From Acidobacteriota bacterium (lineage in GTDB: Bacteria > Acidobacteriota > Vicinamibacteria > Vicinamibacterales > SCN-69-37), in NCBI GenBank assembly GCA_020853395.1, contig JADYYY010000010.1:310001-374000 (forward strand): DNA of 64,000 nucleotides, read 5' to 3'. The translations under genes were made by a program, and so were the position numbers. Positions within the stretch are counted from its first letter, which is position 1, and each line of letters begins with the position of its first letter. Below the pieces are notes generated by a model, which saw only the letters and a program-made list of their open reading frames with translations, had not been told where the DNA came from and ran no database searches. Of this stretch, positions 54,262 through 62,945 are shown one piece after another.

Positions 54262-54704
54262 CTCATGGGACTGACCGGCGCGACGCCACCCGGTGTCGTC
54301 ACGGTGCCCGAGATCGTCCCGCCTGACGCCGTCGCCGTGACGCTGTATCCTCCGTCGCCCGACAACGTGAACGTGTTCCCGGCGACCGTTCCGCTGAGCG
54401 ACACGCTCGTGCCGTCTGGAAGGAGAAGCACGCCGTCGGCGCTGCCACTCTGCGCAAGCAGCCGCGGCTCGAGCAGGCCGGCGAGCCACTCCAGCGGGCC
54501 CACACCGGCCGCGGCCACGCGGCGCGTGGAGTTGATCACCACCACGCCGGTGCCGCCCGACATGGCCACCGAGCCCACGAAGCTCTGGCCCCCCGACGGG
54601 GTCGTCTGCTGGGCGGCGGGCTGTGTGGGCGTCTTCTTCCCACACCCCGCCGCATACGCCATCACGACGAACGCAAGGCCGAAAACCCCGCAGATTCTGG
54701 ACAT
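54258..54704 (-). CDS. N-terminal part of an interrupted lipoprotein gene
   Basis: A 148-residue protein with a lipoprotein signal peptide: ICGVFGLAFVVMAYAAGC, lipobox YAAGC with the Cys near residue 21. The mature part starts GKKTPTQPAAQQTTPSGG and is rich in Ser, Thr, Gly and Val, with repeated short strands (LLLPDGTSVSLSGTV, TFTLSGDGGYSVTATASGG), like bacterial beta-sandwich surface proteins. The frame ends at a TAG but continues open beyond it into the 53724-54197 reading frame. ATG at 54704 chosen as it gives the signal peptide directly. Confidence 0.65.
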   Translation of the reverse strand: MSRICGVFGLAFVVMAYAAGCGKKTPTQPAAQQTTPSGGQSFVGSVAMSGGTGVVVINSTRRVAAAGVGPLEWLAGLLEPRLLAQSGSADGVLLLPDGTSVSLSGTVAGNTFTLSGDGGYSVTATASGGTISGTVTTPGGVAPVSPMR

Positions 54705-54860
54705 GGCGCCGGAGCGTCCTGAAGAGGCCACGGACCGTCAAGTCGACTGGCGCCGAACGCCGGTGCCCTGACTCCGCGCCTGCGGAGGCTCGCACCACCT
54801 CCTCGCGCCCTGCCCTGCCGCGGCCGGGCGTCGTCGGTTGACGATGGTCGTTCGAGACGA

Positions 54861-56843
54861 TCACTCGATCTGGAATCGAAGCTGTCGCGTCGCGGTCTTG
54901 CCGTTCGCGCTGGCGTCGACGGTCAACAGGTACGATCCAGACGACAAGCCGGCCACGGGCACGTCGAAGAGGTGAGCGGCGCCGTTGCTGGCCGCACCCG
55001 CCGGGCTCGCGACGGTCGCGATTCGCTCGCTCACGCGCTCGTTCGTGGTGTCGATGATTCGCGCGGTCAACGTGACCAGCGTCGCCCACTTCTTCTGATA
55101 CACACGCAGGAAGGCCGAGACCCGATCCGTGCGCCGGAACGTTCGGCGGACCGTCGGGACGATCGGCATCAGATCGGCCAACGCGTCGGACGACACGGCG
55201 TGCGCCGCCGGCTGCACGCTCATCACGAGCCCGGACAGCGAGATCGCTTCGCGCGAGAAGTTCGGCACCTCGGCGAACGTGTACACGCTCGACGTGAGGC
55301 CATCTCCGGTCTCGAGCCCGAGACGCACCTCGTATCGCCCGCTCGCCGCCGGCAGCCGCGCGACGACCTCGTAGTAGCCGGCCGAGGCGTAGTAGCTGGC
55401 CGAGGCCTCCGTTCCATTCCACGCGACGTCCAGGCGAAGACGGCGCGATCCGATCAACCTCCCGCTCTCCGGGTTGAAGAGGCTGGCGACGACCTCGGCG
55501 CGCTCGGCACGGGGAGTGCCGCCGCCGGCGGGGTTGGACGGATGGGTCGCGCCGAGCACGACCGCCAGCGTGCCCTGGCGATCGCCGCCGAAGGGCGCGA
55601 TCGTGACATCCATCGGAAAGTCGCGCTTCGGCAGCACGCCTTCGATCGCTCCGTCGAGATCGCGCGAGGCGGCCGCCGCGGCGATGGCGTGGCGTTCTTT
55701 CGCCGTGGGGGCGTAGTAGCCCTTTCGCGTGCGGACCTCGAGATCGGGCCTGCCGACGCGGACGTCGATCTCGTGCAGGCGACCGTCCTGGACGAGGCCT
55801 GCCGATTCCACGCCGAGCAGGTAGTAGCTGCTGCTCTCGGCGAGCACGCCCGGCACCTCGAGGTCCATGTCGTTGTTGTTGATCACGGCTCGGCCGCCGG
55901 TGGACTCGGCCATGGTCCTGAGATACCCGGACTTCGACTCAGGGTCGTTCATTTCCACCCGGATCCCTTCCGGATCGATCGGGTTGATGGTCACGTTGGC
56001 GAGCGCGGCCTTCCGCAGCGCGCTCAACTGCGCTTCGCGCCGCAGCATGTTGCACGTCTCGCTGATGTCCGGCCGGACCGCCACACCCGAGCTGATGTAG
56101 ATGACGATCTTGCGCTGCTGCGGAAGCGACCGCAGCGATTCGGCGATGTTCGCCAGCGCGTCGATCGAGCACGCGCCACAGTAGCAGTAGCCGTTCTGAT
56201 CCGGGTTGTACGTCTTGCCGTACGACGTGCCGGTTCGACCGATCAACTGAGCCGGCGGGAGCAGCACGGATCCGTCGATCGCTCTGAGCAGCCGATCGCG
56301 GTCGCTCGTGAACCCCTGCGCGGTGTGGTTGTTCGACGTGAACACGACGGCGGCGACGTCGTCGGGCCCGAGCTCGTCGACGACGCGCCGTGCCGTCGCG
56401 CGCGCCTTGCGCATCCAGAAGCTGGGGCCGGCCTGGCTCGACATCGGGGCCACCGTGTTGTCGTCGATCAGGATGACGATCGCGCGTCCAGCCGGGTGCC
56501 TGTTGGTCGCGACATCCGGCGCGACGTCGCGCATCCACGGCGCGGACGGCGGCGGGAGGGGCGGCGGCAGCGTGACGGCCTTGAACGCAACGACCGGTCT
56601 CGGCTGGCCGTCCACGCGCACGACGAAATCGGCCGCCGTCAGGTCCGTCACCGGGTGACGGTTGCGGTCGAGGACGGAGACGTCGAGCTGGATCAGATCG
56701 ACGCCCGATCGAAACGTGGACGACGGGTCCTGAGCTGGGAGGTTCTGACGCGCGGCGCTCAGCGCGGCCGCAAAGAGGACGACGGCCGCGGCTGTGCGTC
56801 CGGCCGTCGCCCTAGGAACGGCATACCGCGCGATTCGCCGCAT
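54861..56843 (-). CDS. VWFA-related acidobacterial secreted protein
   Basis: A 660-residue exported protein. The N-terminal part after the signal peptide has the TIGR03436-like opening FRSGVDLIQLDVSVLDRNRHPVTDLTAADFVVRVDGQPRPVVAF. The von Willebrand A domain follows (about 118-330), with AIVILIDDNTVAPMSSQ replacing the strict DxSxS metal site (DDNTV), FTSNN and IVIYISSG. A CYCGAC cysteine group near 220 is unusual. The rest is beta-rich with a final beta-sandwich domain. Family expansions are typical of Acidobacteriota; function is unknown, probably adhesion or protein assembly. Confidence 0.88.
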   Translation of the reverse strand: MRRIARYAVPRATAGRTAAAVVLFAAALSAARQNLPAQDPSSTFRSGVDLIQLDVSVLDRNRHPVTDLTAADFVVRVDGQPRPVVAFKAVTLPPPLPPPSAPWMRDVAPDVATNRHPAGRAIVILIDDNTVAPMSSQAGPSFWMRKARATARRVVDELGPDDVAAVVFTSNNHTAQGFTSDRDRLLRAIDGSVLLPPAQLIGRTGTSYGKTYNPDQNGYCYCGACSIDALANIAESLRSLPQQRKIVIYISSGVAVRPDISETCNMLRREAQLSALRKAALANVTINPIDPEGIRVEMNDPESKSGYLRTMAESTGGRAVINNNDMDLEVPGVLAESSSYYLLGVESAGLVQDGRLHEIDVRVGRPDLEVRTRKGYYAPTAKERHAIAAAAASRDLDGAIEGVLPKRDFPMDVTIAPFGGDRQGTLAVVLGATHPSNPAGGGTPRAERAEVVASLFNPESGRLIGSRRLRLDVAWNGTEASASYYASAGYYEVVARLPAASGRYEVRLGLETGDGLTSSVYTFAEVPNFSREAISLSGLVMSVQPAAHAVSSDALADLMPIVPTVRRTFRRTDRVSAFLRVYQKKWATLVTLTARIIDTTNERVSERIATVASPAGAASNGAAHLFDVPVAGLSSGSYLLTVDASANGKTATRQLRFQIE

Positions 56844-56946
56844 GGATTCCGCGCTCCTCGCCTTGTCGGCCGTCCGCCGGCACTCGCCGGGCGGCCATCG
56901 AAGTCAAGACGGGCCGCGGCAGCCGGCGCGACCGGCACGCGCCGGC

Positions 56947-57534
56947 TCAGGTGGTCCAGTTGATGTTGCCGACGTCGGTCACCGGCACGCACGCGTCATA
57001 GCGCCCGGGGATCGGGTCGTAGTGCAGCACGTTCTTCCCGACCTCTTCGGAGGTGAAGTACCCGAGGATCGTCGCCGAGCGGATCTGCAGGAAGAAGCTG
57101 TTCGGCTCACGCTCAGAGGCGCGGGCCACGCCGCGCAGGATCTCGTCCTGGTCACCGGCGGCGAGCGACGCGAACGGCACACCTCGCGCCGCTCGGCTGG
57201 CCTGATCGACGGCGGCGAGGCCGTCGGCGAACCGCGCGCGCTCCTCCGGCGTCATGAACTGACGGTACAGCACGTCGATGAAGGCGGGCACGCCGGCATC
57301 GATCGCGCCCGGCGTGCTCGTGCGGGGCAGGATGCGCTCGGCAATCGCGGCCGTGAGCGTCATCTGCGATCCGCTGAGGCCGGCGGCAGCCTGCGCCTCC
57401 GGCACCGCCGGGCTGCCGTCCACCGACGCCAGCCACGCGGGCGAGACGACGACGCCGACCGCGAGCGCCGCACGGCGAATCGCCTCACGGCGGCTGATCA
57501 ACGGGTACGCCTCGCGATCGGTCGGGTCTGTCAT
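56947..57534 (-). CDS. Gluconate 2-dehydrogenase subunit 3-like, Tat-exported
   Basis: A 195-residue protein with a twin-arginine signal (ISRREAIRRAALAVGVVVSPAWL, residues 13-35). The mature part has the subunit 3 pattern LTAAIAERILPRTSTPGAIDAGVPAFIDVLY and SEEVGKNVLHYDPIPGRYD. In known dehydrogenases this small subunit carries the folded flavoprotein partner through the Tat pathway. It lies 8 bases after the GMC gene, its expected partner. Confidence 0.9.
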   Translation of the reverse strand: MTDPTDREAYPLISRREAIRRAALAVGVVVSPAWLASVDGSPAVPEAQAAAGLSGSQMTLTAAIAERILPRTSTPGAIDAGVPAFIDVLYRQFMTPEERARFADGLAAVDQASRAARGVPFASLAAGDQDEILRGVARASEREPNSFFLQIRSATILGYFTSEEVGKNVLHYDPIPGRYDACVPVTDVGNINWTT

Positions 57535-57542
57535 GGGTCGAC

Positions 57543-59249
57543 TCAGAGGTTGCGCTTGTTGATTTCGTCGACGGCGTGGTCGCACGCCCGCGCCGTCAGC
57601 GCCATGTAGGTCAACGACGGGTTCACGCACGACGACGAGGTCATGCAGGCGCCGTCCGTGACGAACACGTTCGGCACGGTGTGCACCTGATTCCAGCCGT
57701 TCAGCACGGACGTCTTCGGATCGCGGCCCATTCGTGCCGTGCCCATCTCGTGGATGCACAGGCCCGGATAGCTCCCGTCGTCGTACGGCGTCACGTTCTT
57801 CAGGCCGGCGGCCTCGAGCATCTCGGCGGCGGAGTTCATGGCGTCCTTCCGCATGCTGATCTCGTTCTCCTTCCAGCCGGCGTCGAACGTCACGGTGGGC
57901 AGGCCCCACTTGTCGCGCAGGCCGTGGTCGAGCGTCATGCGGTTGTCGTGATACGGCAGGCACTCGCCCCACTGGCCGATGCCGAACCGCCACGGTCCCG
58001 GAGCGATGAGGTCGGCCTTGAGGTCCGCGCCGAAGTAGCTCAGCTCCTTGATGCCGCGCGCCCAGTTGTCGCGGCTCGCGCTGCCCTGGTACCCGAAGCC
58101 GCGCACGTAGTCCTTGCGTCGCGACCGATCGTCGAGGTTGCGGAACCTCGGGATGTAGATGCCGTTCGGCCGCTGACCCTTGTAGTAGCGATCGCCGAAG
58201 TCGTCCGAGACGCCGCTGGCGCCGACCTTGAAGTGGTGATCCATCAGGTTGTGGCCGAGCTCGCCGCTGTCGTTGCCCATGCCGTTCGGAAACCGGTCCG
58301 ACACGGAGTTCATCAGGATGGAGGTCGAGGCGATGGCCGACGCGCACAGGAAGATCACGCGCGCGAAGTACTCGGTCGTCTGGTTCGTCTCGGCGTCGAC
58401 GATGCGCACGCCGCGCGCCCGCCCCGTGGCCGGGTCGTAGATCACCTCGGTGACGATCGAGAACGGCCGGAGGGTCAGCCGGCCGGTCGCGTACGCGGCC
58501 GGCAGCGTCGCGGCGTTGCTGCTGAAGTAGGCGCCGTACGGGCACCCGCGGATGCAGCGGTTCCGGTACTGACAGCCGCCCCGGCCGTTGTGCGGCTGCG
58601 TGAGATTCGCCACGCGGCCGATGATCATCGGCCGGCCGTCGAAGGACCCGGCGATGCGATCGCGCACCTGCTGCTCGAGGCAGTTCATCGGCATCGGCGG
58701 CAGGAACTGGCCGTCGGGCAACTGCGGCAGGCCGTCGCGATTGCCGCTGATGCCCGCGAAGCGCTCGACGTAGTCGTACCACGGCGCGAGATCGGCGTAG
58801 CGGATCGGCCAGTCCACCGCGATCCCGTCGCGCGCGTTCGCCTCGAAGTCGAGCGCGTTCCAGCGGTAGGACTGTCGTCCCCACAGAAGCGATCGGCCGC
58901 CGACGTGATACCCGCGCATCCAGTCGAAGCGCTTGACCTCCGAGTACGGGTGCTCGACGTCGTTGACGAACCAGTGCGCCGAGGCGGGGTGCGTCGTGTA
59001 GCCGGTGCGGTCCTGCTTGCGCTGCTTGGCCAGCTCAGCCGGCGGCAGGCGGTTCCGTCCGGCGAACTGCCAGCTCTCCATCGTCGCGGTCGGATAGTCG
59101 GGATGTTTGACGTCCCGGCCGCGCTCGAGCACCAGCGTCCGCAGCCCCCTCTCGGTCAGTTCCTTGGCGGCCCATCCGCCGCTGATCCCCGAACCGACGA
59201 CGATGGCGTCGTAGGTCTGCTGCGTGGTACCGGCGCCCTGGATGGACAT
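57543..59249 (-). CDS. GMC-family oxidoreductase (gluconate 2-dehydrogenase alpha-like)
   Basis: A 568-residue FAD enzyme. The FAD motif is YDAIVVGSGISGGWAAKELTERG (near 13); GGRSLLWGRQSYRWN and the cysteine-bearing GGCQYRNRCIRGCPYGAYFSS follow, and the C-terminal active-site region has CIHEMGTARMG and FVTDGACMTSSSCVNPSLT. It should oxidise a sugar or sugar acid. It has no signal of its own, so co-export with the Tat-tagged small subunit is likely. The cytochrome c subunit of the classic three-subunit enzyme is absent here. Confidence 0.92.
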   Translation of the reverse strand: MSIQGAGTTQQTYDAIVVGSGISGGWAAKELTERGLRTLVLERGRDVKHPDYPTATMESWQFAGRNRLPPAELAKQRKQDRTGYTTHPASAHWFVNDVEHPYSEVKRFDWMRGYHVGGRSLLWGRQSYRWNALDFEANARDGIAVDWPIRYADLAPWYDYVERFAGISGNRDGLPQLPDGQFLPPMPMNCLEQQVRDRIAGSFDGRPMIIGRVANLTQPHNGRGGCQYRNRCIRGCPYGAYFSSNAATLPAAYATGRLTLRPFSIVTEVIYDPATGRARGVRIVDAETNQTTEYFARVIFLCASAIASTSILMNSVSDRFPNGMGNDSGELGHNLMDHHFKVGASGVSDDFGDRYYKGQRPNGIYIPRFRNLDDRSRRKDYVRGFGYQGSASRDNWARGIKELSYFGADLKADLIAPGPWRFGIGQWGECLPYHDNRMTLDHGLRDKWGLPTVTFDAGWKENEISMRKDAMNSAAEMLEAAGLKNVTPYDDGSYPGLCIHEMGTARMGRDPKTSVLNGWNQVHTVPNVFVTDGACMTSSSCVNPSLTYMALTARACDHAVDEINKRNL

Positions 59250-59387
59250 GTCCGGGAAGGTTACCCCAGATGGACAGGACCGGGATCGCGTTTGCGCACG
59301 CCGTGTCGAAATGCGAACCGGCGCCTGCTCGCCGACGGCCGAGGCCGGCCGCGCGCCAGAGGCGGAGCTCGCCGGGACGAGAGCCGG

Positions 59388-60251
59388 TCAGGCTGCGGCA
59401 GTCTCCTGATACACGGACGCCGCGAAACCGCGGCGCTTCGTGCCGAACACGTAGAGGTGCGAGAACGGCACGCGGTAGTTCACCGTGGCCAGGCTCCTCG
59501 TGGGGTCGTACTCCTCCGGCCGAAAGAGATCGACGACCTGAAAGGACACGTCGTGGAAGCAGCTCGAGAGATCCTGGAGCACGCGGCCGAGCCGATCCGG
59601 CGTGATCCAGACGTCCGCTTCGGAGTTCGTGACGCTCGAGACGCGATGCTCGCCCCAGGGCGCATGGTCGCCGGGCACGCCGGCGGCATCGATCGACGGG
59701 TAGTACTGGAACTCCAGCGCCACCATGCCGTCGTGGCTGAGGCAGTCGGCCATCGCACGGAAGATGCCCATGCGGTTGCCCTGATGGCAGACGTGCTGAA
59801 GGCAGAAGAACGAGGTGATCAGATCGTACTGCCCGTGCGGGGCGTCGCCGCAGTCCGCGCCGCTGCCGAGGAAGAACCGCGCGCCGGTCAGCGCGGGGTT
59901 CGAGCGCGCGTACTCGAGCATCGCGCTGGAGATGTCGACGCCGTCGACGTGACGAAACCCGAACCCGCGCGCCGCTTCCATGATCCGCCCGACGCCGCAG
60001 CCGAAGTCGAGCAGCCGCATCGCGTGGATCGGTTGCGCGAACCTGCGCTGCCGGTATTCGTCCATCACGAACTGGAGAATCGACGGCATGACGCGCAATC
60101 CGTCTTGATAGCACCCCACGAGGGCGCGCGCATCCTCCAGGCTGTGGATGCGTTCGTCGTAGTACCGCCGCTGAAACGTCGCGTATTCCGTGGAGACCTG
60201 CGCTTCCGCCATGGACGACAGCGTCGGCAAGGCTCGTGCCGTCTCCGTCAT
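59388..60251 (-). CDS. Class I SAM-dependent methyltransferase
   Basis: A 287-residue methyltransferase. Motif I is MRLLDFGCGVGRIMEAARGFG (near 92), followed by VDGVDISSAMLEYAR and YDLITSFFCLQHV. The family suggests methylation of a small molecule or sugar, but no substrate can be named. The start is uncertain: ATG at 60251 and 60212 are both possible and neither has a clear ribosome-binding site. No operon partner is obvious. Confidence 0.8.
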   Translation of the reverse strand: MTETARALPTLSSMAEAQVSTEYATFQRRYYDERIHSLEDARALVGCYQDGLRVMPSILQFVMDEYRQRRFAQPIHAMRLLDFGCGVGRIMEAARGFGFRHVDGVDISSAMLEYARSNPALTGARFFLGSGADCGDAPHGQYDLITSFFCLQHVCHQGNRMGIFRAMADCLSHDGMVALEFQYYPSIDAAGVPGDHAPWGEHRVSSVTNSEADVWITPDRLGRVLQDLSSCFHDVSFQVVDLFRPEEYDPTRSLATVNYRVPFSHLYVFGTKRRGFAASVYQETAAA

Positions 60252-60428
60252 CGGGCGCGTCCACGGCACGCGACGAGCCCACCCGCGCCGGGCGCGTCGG
60301 GTCGTCGACATGCCGGAAAAGCGACACCGGCCGGGCGGACGCTCACCGGACGGCTGCACCGCACGGAACGGCCGCGGCCGTATCGATGCGGGCCGCGGCG
60401 CACACGTTCGCGCGTACCGTCGTCGCCG

Positions 60429-61448
60429 CTACTTGATCGACACGAACGCCAGCGCGTTGTTCGCGTTCATCGGAATCACGAGCTGTTGCGCGCCCTCGTC
60501 GTAGCACATCGACGCGGCGCTCGGGATGTTCCGCGCGATGAGCTCCGCGGGCTGACCGGGCCGGATGCGCGACACGCCGCCGTTGACCACGCTGCTGACG
60601 TACTTGGTGCCGTCGGGCATGATCACGAGGCCGTCGTTGCCCGCCTGCGCGGCATGCTCGGTGGTGAGCAGCGCGCCGGACGGCGAGAACGTCAGGACGT
60701 CATCGATGCCCATGTTGACGACGACGACGTTGCCCTTCGGATCGATCGCGACGCCGTTCGGCTGCCGCAATGGTGCACCTTGCACGAAGATCGAGGCCGC
60801 GCCGTCGGGCGCGATCTTCCAGACCTGCCAGGTCGACGGATCGGCGTTCTGCCCGCCGGCGCCCGTCTGCGTCGCGTAGATCGTGCCGTCGGCCGCGACC
60901 TCGATGTCGTTGAACCACGCCGATTGCGTCACCCGCACTTCCCCGGCCGGCCGGCCCGTCTTCATGTCGAAGCGGCGGATCACCGCCACGCTCGGATCGG
61001 TGGCGCTCGTGCCACCGTCGCGGTCGGCGAGGTACAGCACGCCGTTGGCGATGTCGCTGCCGAGCGGCTCGTTGAGCACGAGCGGCGGCGAGAGCGCGGC
61101 ACGCTCGCCCGGGTTCTGCACGCCAATCCATCGCGGCGTGTGCACCGATCCGTCGTGGTTGATGAACGACACCCAGGCGTTGTTCACCTGAACGTTCTGA
61201 CCCACGCCGCGGTTCGGCACGACGATGACGCCGCGCGCGGCGTCGTACGAGCAGCTCTCCGCGGAGTAGATCGCGCCGTACACCTTCACGTTCGACGAGG
61301 CGGCATTGAACGCTCCGTCCGGCGCCGGCGTCACCGGCAGGCCCGTCGGGTTCCCGACGATGAACGGTGCCTGCCCCTGGGCAAGCAGCACGGCAGGGAT
61401 CAACGCAAGCGCGAAAACGAGACTTCTCTTCCAGGTGACGCACGTCAT
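60429..61448 (-). CDS. Secreted SMP-30/NHL-like beta-propeller protein
   Basis: A 339-residue exported protein with signal peptide (SLVFALALIPAVLLAQG). The mature part is a beta-propeller of NHL/SMP-30 type, with blades such as SDIANGVLYLADRDGG, NDIEVAADGTIYATQ, QPNGVAIDPKGNVVVVNMG and NDGLVIMPDGTKYVSSVVNGG. Asn/Asp residues at blade starts suggest a metal-dependent lactonase-like site, unproven. I chose the ATG at 61448 because AGGAGA lies 7 bases upstream; ATG at 61454 overlaps that site too closely. Confidence 0.8.
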   Translation of the reverse strand: MTCVTWKRSLVFALALIPAVLLAQGQAPFIVGNPTGLPVTPAPDGAFNAASSNVKVYGAIYSAESCSYDAARGVIVVPNRGVGQNVQVNNAWVSFINHDGSVHTPRWIGVQNPGERAALSPPLVLNEPLGSDIANGVLYLADRDGGTSATDPSVAVIRRFDMKTGRPAGEVRVTQSAWFNDIEVAADGTIYATQTGAGGQNADPSTWQVWKIAPDGAASIFVQGAPLRQPNGVAIDPKGNVVVVNMGIDDVLTFSPSGALLTTEHAAQAGNDGLVIMPDGTKYVSSVVNGGVSRIRPGQPAELIARNIPSAASMCYDEGAQQLVIPMNANNALAFVSIK

Positions 61449-61643
61449 CGGCATTTCTCCTCGAGGGCCTGCTCGAGCGGCAGGTGTCACTCGCACCACG
61501 GCATGTCGAGCCACATTCTCGTCGTTCTGCACCGGCAGTTCAAACGCGCGCCGCCACGCGCCGCTGGCGCCACGACCTCGGGTCTCGTTCCAGGCGCGGG
61601 ATGACGTGCGCTGCGCGCTCGCCGCGCGCGACGTGGCCGACCG

Positions 61644-62945
61644 TCAGCGCAACAGCACGGCCGCGGATCGCGCGGGCAGCGTCAGCGCACGCACCGGCTC
61701 GTACGTCAGTGTGCCGCCGACATATCGGCCGCCGCGAACGGAGTCGTCGGTCACCAGCCCGCCGCCCGATGGCCGGACGAGACGAAGCGGCGCCGTCCAC
61801 CCGACCGACACGGCGCGATCGTCCGGATTCACGAGCGCGAGGCCATCCGCGAACTCTCGTTTGTACACGCCCTGCCAGCGGTAACGCTCGATGTCGGCCG
61901 GCAGCGGATCGACCGCGCCGCCGATGGGCACGTCGTACTCCGGATAGAAGTACACACCGGCACCGGCGTTGTTGATGAACGTGCGACGTCCCTTCACGAG
62001 CAGGTACGACGCGAGGAGAAAGAGACGTTCGGCAGCATCGCGCGGGTAGGCCTGCGCGATCACGAACTTCCCCGCTCGCGTGAACTCGAGCGCGCGGTTC
62101 ATCGCGAGCCGCCAGTCGACGGGCGACAGCCCCAGCGTGAACCCCTCGAACATCGCGCCGTCCGCTCTCGAGTACTCGGGCCACCACCACGTCGTCGCCA
62201 GCGTGACGTTCGGCACGAACATGAACCGCTCGGGCTCGGCGGCGAACCGGTCCGCCACGTACGCCATGAAGTCGGCTTTCTGCTGCCGCCACGTCGGCCC
62301 GCCGGCCCAGGCAGCGGGATCGGCTGGCGCCGGGCCGGCGAAGCGCGCGTCGGGCGGCGTCACGCCGTAGCCAGAGACCCCGGCATCGAAGCTGTCGGCG
62401 AACACCCCTTGGGCGCCGGATGCCCGCATGTCCGCGATCACCGAGCCGGCCCAGTACTCGCGAAAGCCGCGGTGCGTGAGGTCGTGGATGTCCCAGTTGC
62501 TCGTGGGCTCGTGGTGACGCCGGCCCTCGGCGTTGTGGAGAAACCAGTCTTCGTGCCGCGTGACCTCGTCCCAGTCCGAGCTCCACCGATCGCCGTGGAC
62601 ATACGCCGCCGGGCCAGACGACGATCCGAGACGATAGTGCAGCAGGACCCATCGAGGATTCACGCGCCGGAATCGCGCGTTGTCCTCGCGGCGCATCTTC
62701 TGCGTGCCGGCGTAGCGCGTGGCGACGAACCGCACGAGCGCGTCGGAGTAGCCCGGCTCGAGCTGATCGGCGAACAGGTGGATGCCGTCGGAGGTATTGG
62801 GCAGCCAGTCGCGCGGGTCCGCTTGCGGCCGTTCGTTGCCGGCGACACGGCCTGTTCCGCCGAGCGCGAGCGTGGCGGCGATCGCGGCGCCGGTCACGCG
62901 ATACGCGATGCCACGCGTCACGCGCGGCTCACGCTGCCGCGCCAT
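61644..62945 (-). CDS. Putative secreted glycoside hydrolase (GHL15-like)
   Basis: A 433-residue exported protein; the signal segment is AYRVTGAAIAATLALGGTG. The core looks like a TIM barrel: GFREYWAGSVIADMRASGAQGVFADSFDAG places Asp residues at a strand end, with FVPNVTLATTWWWPEYSRADGAMFEGFTLG after it supplying a Glu. Such Asp/Glu pairs fit the hypothetical glycosidase family GHL15. The C-terminal 80 residues form a beta-domain. Substrate unknown. The start lies inside the MFS gene end (17-base overlap). Confidence 0.65.
   Translation of the reverse strand: MARQREPRVTRGIAYRVTGAAIAATLALGGTGRVAGNERPQADPRDWLPNTSDGIHLFADQLEPGYSDALVRFVATRYAGTQKMRREDNARFRRVNPRWVLLHYRLGSSSGPAAYVHGDRWSSDWDEVTRHEDWFLHNAEGRRHHEPTSNWDIHDLTHRGFREYWAGSVIADMRASGAQGVFADSFDAGVSGYGVTPPDARFAGPAPADPAAWAGGPTWRQQKADFMAYVADRFAAEPERFMFVPNVTLATTWWWPEYSRADGAMFEGFTLGLSPVDWRLAMNRALEFTRAGKFVIAQAYPRDAAERLFLLASYLLVKGRRTFINNAGAGVYFYPEYDVPIGGAVDPLPADIERYRWQGVYKREFADGLALVNPDDRAVSVGWTAPLRLVRPSGGGLVTDDSVRGGRYVGGTLTYEPVRALTLPARSAAVLLR

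Noticed and set aside
57576-61604. 1342-codon open frame on plus
   Set aside because: It runs antisense across three well-supported genes (GMC enzyme, methyltransferase, beta-propeller). Its translation is only Arg/His/Val/Asp-rich; a shadow of GC-rich third positions.
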